Source: Clostridiales bacterium UBA1316 (lineage in GTDB: Bacteria > Bacillota > Clostridia > Oscillospirales > Oscillospiraceae). Taken from it: a stretch of 8,997 nt of DNA. The translations under genes and the position numbers were made by a program. The stretch spans positions 1 to 8,997 of the forward strand of contig DBTM01000093.1 of NCBI GenBank assembly GCA_002307055.1, read 5' to 3'. Under the pieces are notes generated by a model that ran no database searches, was not told the origin of the DNA, and saw only the letters and a list, made by a program, of their open reading frames with translations. This document shows, piece by piece, positions 5,943 to 8,997 of the stretch (its first letter is position 1; each line of letters begins with the position of its first letter).

Positions 5943-6803
5943 ATGAACAATCTTGAACGGGCCCAAACCCTTGTTGAGGCTTTGCCGTATATCCAGAAAT
6001 TCCACGGGAAGATTGTTGTCGTCAAATACGGCGGCAACGCCATGATCAGCCCGGAGCTATTTGACGCGGTCATGGAGGACATCATTCTCCTGCAGCTCGT
6101 TGGTATCCGAGCAGTGCTTGTGCACGGCGGCGGACCTGAAATTAACGACATGCTCAAAAAGATCGGCAAGGAGCCGAAATTCGTCAAAGGCCTCCGTTAT
6201 ACCGATGAGGAGACGATGGAAATTGTGCAGGGTGTGCTTTGCGGCAAGGTCAATAAGGACCTTGTTGCTACCATTATCCGAAAGGGCGGACGCGCCGTTG
6301 GCTTATGCGGTATCGACGAGAGCCTGATTGAAGCGCGGCGGATGAACCGCGGCGACGATGAAGACTACGGTTTTGTCGGCGATATCACAGCTATCCATCC
6401 TGATGTTGTACTGCGGGCTATAGCGGATAATGTTATCCCCGTGGTCGCTACCGTCGGCCTTGGAATTGACGCTGTTACCGCTTATAACATAAACGCCGAC
6501 ACGGCGGCGTCTAAGCTTGCCGTCGCGCTGGGTGCCGAAAAGCTGATCATCCTTACCGACACGCGCGGCGTGCTTCGTGACACGAAGGACGACCAGACGC
6601 TGATCCATCAGATAAAAAGGGCGGAAATCCCGGTTCTGCAGAGCAGCGGTATCATCTCCGGCGGCATGATCCCAAAAATCGAGTGCTGTGCCGACGCTAT
6701 TGATGGCGGCGTCAAACGCACCCACATCCTCGACGGGCGCATCCCGCACTCCATCCTGATCGAAATGCTGACCGACGAAGGCGCCGGGACGATGATATAT
6801 TAA
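5943..6803 (+). CDS. argB: Acetylglutamate kinase
   Basis: Phosphorylates N-acetylglutamate with ATP, the committed step in the cyclic pathway. The 286-residue amino acid kinase fold protein shows VVVKYGGNAM with Lys28, the HGGGPEI loop at 61-67, NINADTAASKLAVAL with LTDTRGVL, and GGMIPKI with Lys245. The roughly 20 residues before the first strand (NLERAQTLVEALPYIQKFHGK) match the N-terminal helix that links dimers into rings in arginine-inhibited kinases, and the C-terminal LTDEGAGTMI matches the arginine-site region of that class. Feedback inhibition by arginine is therefore likely, as is usual where ArgJ recycles acetyl groups. GGAAGG (5928-5933) lies 9 nt before ATG 5943. argJ ends 19 bp upstream. 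Confidence 0.96.
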   Translation: MNNLERAQTLVEALPYIQKFHGKIVVVKYGGNAMISPELFDAVMEDIILLQLVGIRAVLVHGGGPEINDMLKKIGKEPKFVKGLRYTDEETMEIVQGVLCGKVNKDLVATIIRKGGRAVGLCGIDESLIEARRMNRGDDEDYGFVGDITAIHPDVVLRAIADNVIPVVATVGLGIDAVTAYNINADTAASKLAVALGAEKLIILTDTRGVLRDTKDDQTLIHQIKRAEIPVLQSSGIISGGMIPKIECCADAIDGGVKRTHILDGRIPHSILIEMLTDEGAGTMIY

Positions 6804-6830
6804 ATATTTCTGCCGCACCCGACGCGCGCG

Positions 6831-6854
6831 TCATTCCCGCGCAGGCGGGAATCC
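6831..6854. repeat. ATTCCCGC-type palindromic repeat
   Basis: A perfect hairpin with arms ATTCCCGC (6833-6840) and GCGGGAAT (6845-6852) around GCAG, in the 72-bp gap between argB and the GNAT gene. This motif (CATTCCCGCNNNNGCGGGAATCC) is a very widespread dispersed bacterial repeat, known in Neisseria as dRS3. No T-run follows, so it is probably not a strong terminator, although it could attenuate transcription or protect the upstream mRNA. It is unrelated in sequence to the REP copies between argG and argH. Confidence 0.7.
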
Positions 6855-6875
6855 ATATCCGAAGGAGGTGGACAT

Positions 6876-7289
6876 ATGATACAAATTCTTGATGGGTTTG
6901 ACAAAATGGATTTTGCCAAGGTCACAGAAATGCTGGCAACAGCGTATTGGAGCGTTGGAATCGGGCAGGACGAGATCGTCAAAGGCGCATCCCATTCAGC
7001 TATCGTTGTCGGCGCGTTTGCGGACGGTGAACAGGTCGGGTACGCCAGAGCGGTGTCCGATTTGACAAGATTTGCTTACATTATGGATGTCTACGTTGAC
7101 GAACGCTTCCGACGACAGGGCATTGGGCAGCGGATGATTAACCATATGCTCCGGCATGAGGCGCTGAAGGATGTACTCAACTGGGTGCTCACCACAACCG
7201 ACGCCCACGGCGTCTACGGAAAGTGCGGCTTCGTACCGCTGCGTGAACCGGCGAAATGGATGCAGAAACGGAAGGAACAGCCGAACTGA
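6876..7289 (+). CDS. GNAT family N-acetyltransferase
   Basis: A 137-residue single-domain acetyltransferase using acetyl-CoA. Motif A is clear: the strand YIMDVYVDERF followed by the pyrophosphate-binding loop RRQGIG at the start of the following helix. The distal part, VLTTTDAHGVYGKCGFVPL, is the usual motif B region. The substrate cannot be read from sequence. It has the best Shine-Dalgarno sequence in the window, GAAGGAGGTG (6861-6870), 5 nt before ATG 6876. It lies between argB and argD, so it is probably cotranscribed with the pathway. A role as N-acetylglutamate synthase that primes the ArgJ cycle is possible, but it lacks any amino-acid-kinase domain and resembles generic small GNATs; an unrelated small-molecule or protein acetylation role is equally open. 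Confidence 0.85.
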   Translation: MIQILDGFDKMDFAKVTEMLATAYWSVGIGQDEIVKGASHSAIVVGAFADGEQVGYARAVSDLTRFAYIMDVYVDERFRRQGIGQRMINHMLRHEALKDVLNWVLTTTDAHGVYGKCGFVPLREPAKWMQKRKEQPN

Positions 7290-7321
7290 TAACAATAAAC
7301 GAAATGAATAGAGTTGAAAAT

Positions 7322-8509
7322 ATGAACAGTAATGAAATTAAGGATTTATATAAAGAGAACGTCATGCAGACTTACGCGCGTTTTGATGTTGTCGTTGACC
7401 ACGGCATCGGCGCGAAGGTTTACAGCCCGGAGGGGAAGGAGTACATCGATTTTACCAGCGGGATCGGTGTCAACAGCCTGGGCTACGGCAATACAAAATG
7501 GGCTGAGGCGGTATACAAGCAGGCGCTTAAGCTGCAGCACATATCCAATCTGTTTTACACGGAGCCGGGTGCGGCACTTGCCAAGGCGCTCACGGAACGC
7601 GCCGATATGTCCGCTGTTTTTTATTCGAATTCCGGCGCCGAGGCTAATGAGGGCGCGATAAAGATCGCACGCAAGTATTCGTTTGACAAATACGGAAAAG
7701 GCCGCAGCAAGATCGTGACGCTGATACAATCCTTTCACGGACGGACGATCACGACACTTGCCGCCACGGGACAGGATAATTTCCACAGCTACTTTTTCCC
7801 GTTTACGGAGGGCTTTGCGCATGCCGCGGCTAACGATATAAAAAGCCTAAAAACAGTTGCCGACAGCGAAACCTGCGCTGTGATGATTGAGCTTATCCAG
7901 GGCGAGGGCGGCGTTTTGCCGCTCGATAAAGCGTATGCCGAAGAGGTTGCGGCGTTCTGCAGGGAGAAGGATTTAATCCTTGTGGTGGATGAGGTTCAAA
8001 CAGGCATCGGCAGAACAGGCACGCTTTTTGCGTACCAGCAATACGGGATCAAGCCAGATGTTGTGACCTTCGCCAAAGGGATCGCGGGCGGCTTGCCGAT
8101 GGGCGGCATTCTGGCGAACGAAAAGTGCGCCAAGGTTCTGAGTGCGGGGACACACGCGGCGACCTTCGGCGGGAACCCCGTTGCGGCGGCCGGTGCGCTC
8201 GAGGTGCTCAGTCAGCTTTCACCGGAGCTCCTCGATGAAGTACAGAAAAAGGGCGCGTATATACGCAGTACCATCGCAGGCTGGAACAGCCCCTTGGTGA
8301 AGGAGATACGCGGTATGGGCCTCATGCTCGGCGTATCGATAACAGGCGCCGTGCCCAAGGATATCGCCGTCAAATGCATTGACAAAGGCCTTCTCATGCT
8401 CACCGCGGGCAGCGACGCCATCCGGATGCTGCCGCCGCTGACCATTACCTACGAGGAGCTTGACACGGGCCTCAGCATACTCAAAGCCGTATTGGAGGAT
8501 TTTAAATGA
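7322..8509 (+). CDS. argD: Acetylornithine aminotransferase
   Basis: A pyridoxal-phosphate class III aminotransferase that converts N-acetylglutamate semialdehyde and glutamate to N-acetylornithine and 2-oxoglutarate. The 395-residue protein has the normal length. NSGAEANEGAIK begins at residue 103 (phosphate-binding turn), DEVQTGIGRTG carries the cofactor-ring aspartate Asp223, and FAKGIAGGLPMGG carries the Schiff-base lysine Lys252. The start is uncertain: the frame is open to ATG 7256 inside the GNAT gene, with further ATGs at 7304 and 7322. ATG 7322 is preferred because the protein then starts like its family and a weak GAG (7311-7313) lies 8 nt upstream. Its stop overlaps the argF start. 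Succinyldiaminopimelate aminotransferase activity, known for some ArgD proteins, cannot be excluded. Confidence 0.94.
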   Translation: MNSNEIKDLYKENVMQTYARFDVVVDHGIGAKVYSPEGKEYIDFTSGIGVNSLGYGNTKWAEAVYKQALKLQHISNLFYTEPGAALAKALTERADMSAVFYSNSGAEANEGAIKIARKYSFDKYGKGRSKIVTLIQSFHGRTITTLAATGQDNFHSYFFPFTEGFAHAAANDIKSLKTVADSETCAVMIELIQGEGGVLPLDKAYAEEVAAFCREKDLILVVDEVQTGIGRTGTLFAYQQYGIKPDVVTFAKGIAGGLPMGGILANEKCAKVLSAGTHAATFGGNPVAAAGALEVLSQLSPELLDEVQKKGAYIRSTIAGWNSPLVKEIRGMGLMLGVSITGAVPKDIAVKCIDKGLLMLTAGSDAIRMLPPLTITYEELDTGLSILKAVLEDFK

Positions 8510-8997
8510 AACATTTGTTAAAGCTTTTAGACCTGTCGCAGGAAGAAATTATAAAAATCCTCGACACGGCGGATCAGTTAAAGGCCGAGCGGAAGGCCGG
8601 CATCAAGCATCAATTCCCGACGGGCAAAACGCTCGCGATGATTTTCTCAAAAAACTCCACGCGGACACGCGTGTCCTTTGAAACGGGCATCTATCAGCTC
8701 GGCGGGCAGGGAATATTCCTCTCCAGCAGCGACAGCCAGCTCGGACGCGGCGAGCCGATTCAGGATACAGCCCGGGTGCTCAGCCGCTATTGCGACTGCA
8801 TTATGATTCGGACCTACGAGCAGGATGAGGTCGAAAAGCTGGCGCAATACGCGTCGATACCCGTCATCAACGGCTTGACCGATTTTGAGCATCCATGCCA
8901 GGTCCTCGCCGATCTGCAGACTATCCGGGAGTATAAAAAGAAGCTCGCCGGACTGAAAATCTGCTACATCGGCGACGGCAACAACATGGCCAACTCC
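8506..8997 (+). CDS. argF: Ornithine carbamoyltransferase, 5' part
   Basis: Makes citrulline from ornithine and carbamoyl phosphate. Only the first 164 residues are present because the gene runs off the window's right edge; a full protein is about 300-330 residues. The carbamoyl-phosphate loop STRTR is at 51-55, followed by VSFE. FEHPCQVLADLQT contains the HPCQ signature at 129-132. The last visible residues, KICYIGDGNNMANS, begin the second, ornithine-binding domain. The start ATG overlaps the argD stop in an ATGA, and GGAGG (8494-8498) lies 7 nt upstream, so translation is probably coupled to argD. Confidence 0.96.
   Translation, partial: MKHLLKLLDLSQEEIIKILDTADQLKAERKAGIKHQFPTGKTLAMIFSKNSTRTRVSFETGIYQLGGQGIFLSSSDSQLGRGEPIQDTARVLSRYCDCIMIRTYEQDEVEKLAQYASIPVINGLTDFEHPCQVLADLQTIREYKKKLAGLKICYIGDGNNMANS

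Noticed and set aside
6800..6982. 60-codon minus-strand frame beginning MDSRLRGNDA
   Set aside because: This is the well-known spurious translation of the ATTCCCGC palindrome and lies antisense to the GNAT gene.

Overview
This window is a nearly complete arginine biosynthesis operon, all on the + strand. The order is argG, an inserted REP-associated transposase block, argH, argC, argJ, argB, a small GNAT acetyltransferase gene, argD, and the 5' part of argF, which runs off the right edge. The short spacings, the strong Shine-Dalgarno sequences, the ArgR-type operators and the moderately GC-rich genes with AT-rich intergenic DNA suggest a member of the Clostridia, perhaps an Oscillospiraceae/Ruminococcaceae-like genome. 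That assignment is inference: the window has no rRNA or other taxonomic marker.

Layout. Bases 1-46 hold a small hairpin of unknown role. Bases 47-193 are the argG control region: two ARG-box-like palindromes whose centres are exactly 21 bp apart, a third ARG box lying over the -35 of the best promoter candidate, and a leader of about 130 nt with two GC-rich hairpins. argG occupies 327-1547. Bases 1548-2371 are a mobile block. It contains an AT-rich RAYT/Y1-type transposase gene, five copies of a 28-bp palindromic repeat carrying the GTAG signature of REP elements (two copies lie inside the transposase reading frame), and a decayed, internally deleted copy of part of that gene. argH to argB follow with gaps of 10-19 bp. 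A 72-bp gap with a widespread ATTCCCGC-type palindrome precedes the GNAT gene, then come argD and argF (4-bp ATGA overlap).

Pathway. ArgJ recycles the acetyl group from N-acetylornithine to glutamate. ArgB (with the N-terminal helix typical of arginine-inhibited kinases), ArgC (short type 2 form) and ArgD carry the acetylated intermediates. ArgF makes citrulline, and ArgG and ArgH convert it to arginine. No dedicated N-acetylglutamate synthase is recognisable unless the GNAT protein primes the cycle; carbamoyl-phosphate synthase is not in the window.

The most unusual part is the argG-argH interval. The transposase carries its own presumed DNA target repeats as in-frame coding sequence, and beside it lies a REPIN-like unit that looks like a mobilised and decayed copy of the repeat-bounded piece of the transposase gene. 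No rho-independent terminator with a T-tract, tRNA, rRNA or CRISPR array was seen.
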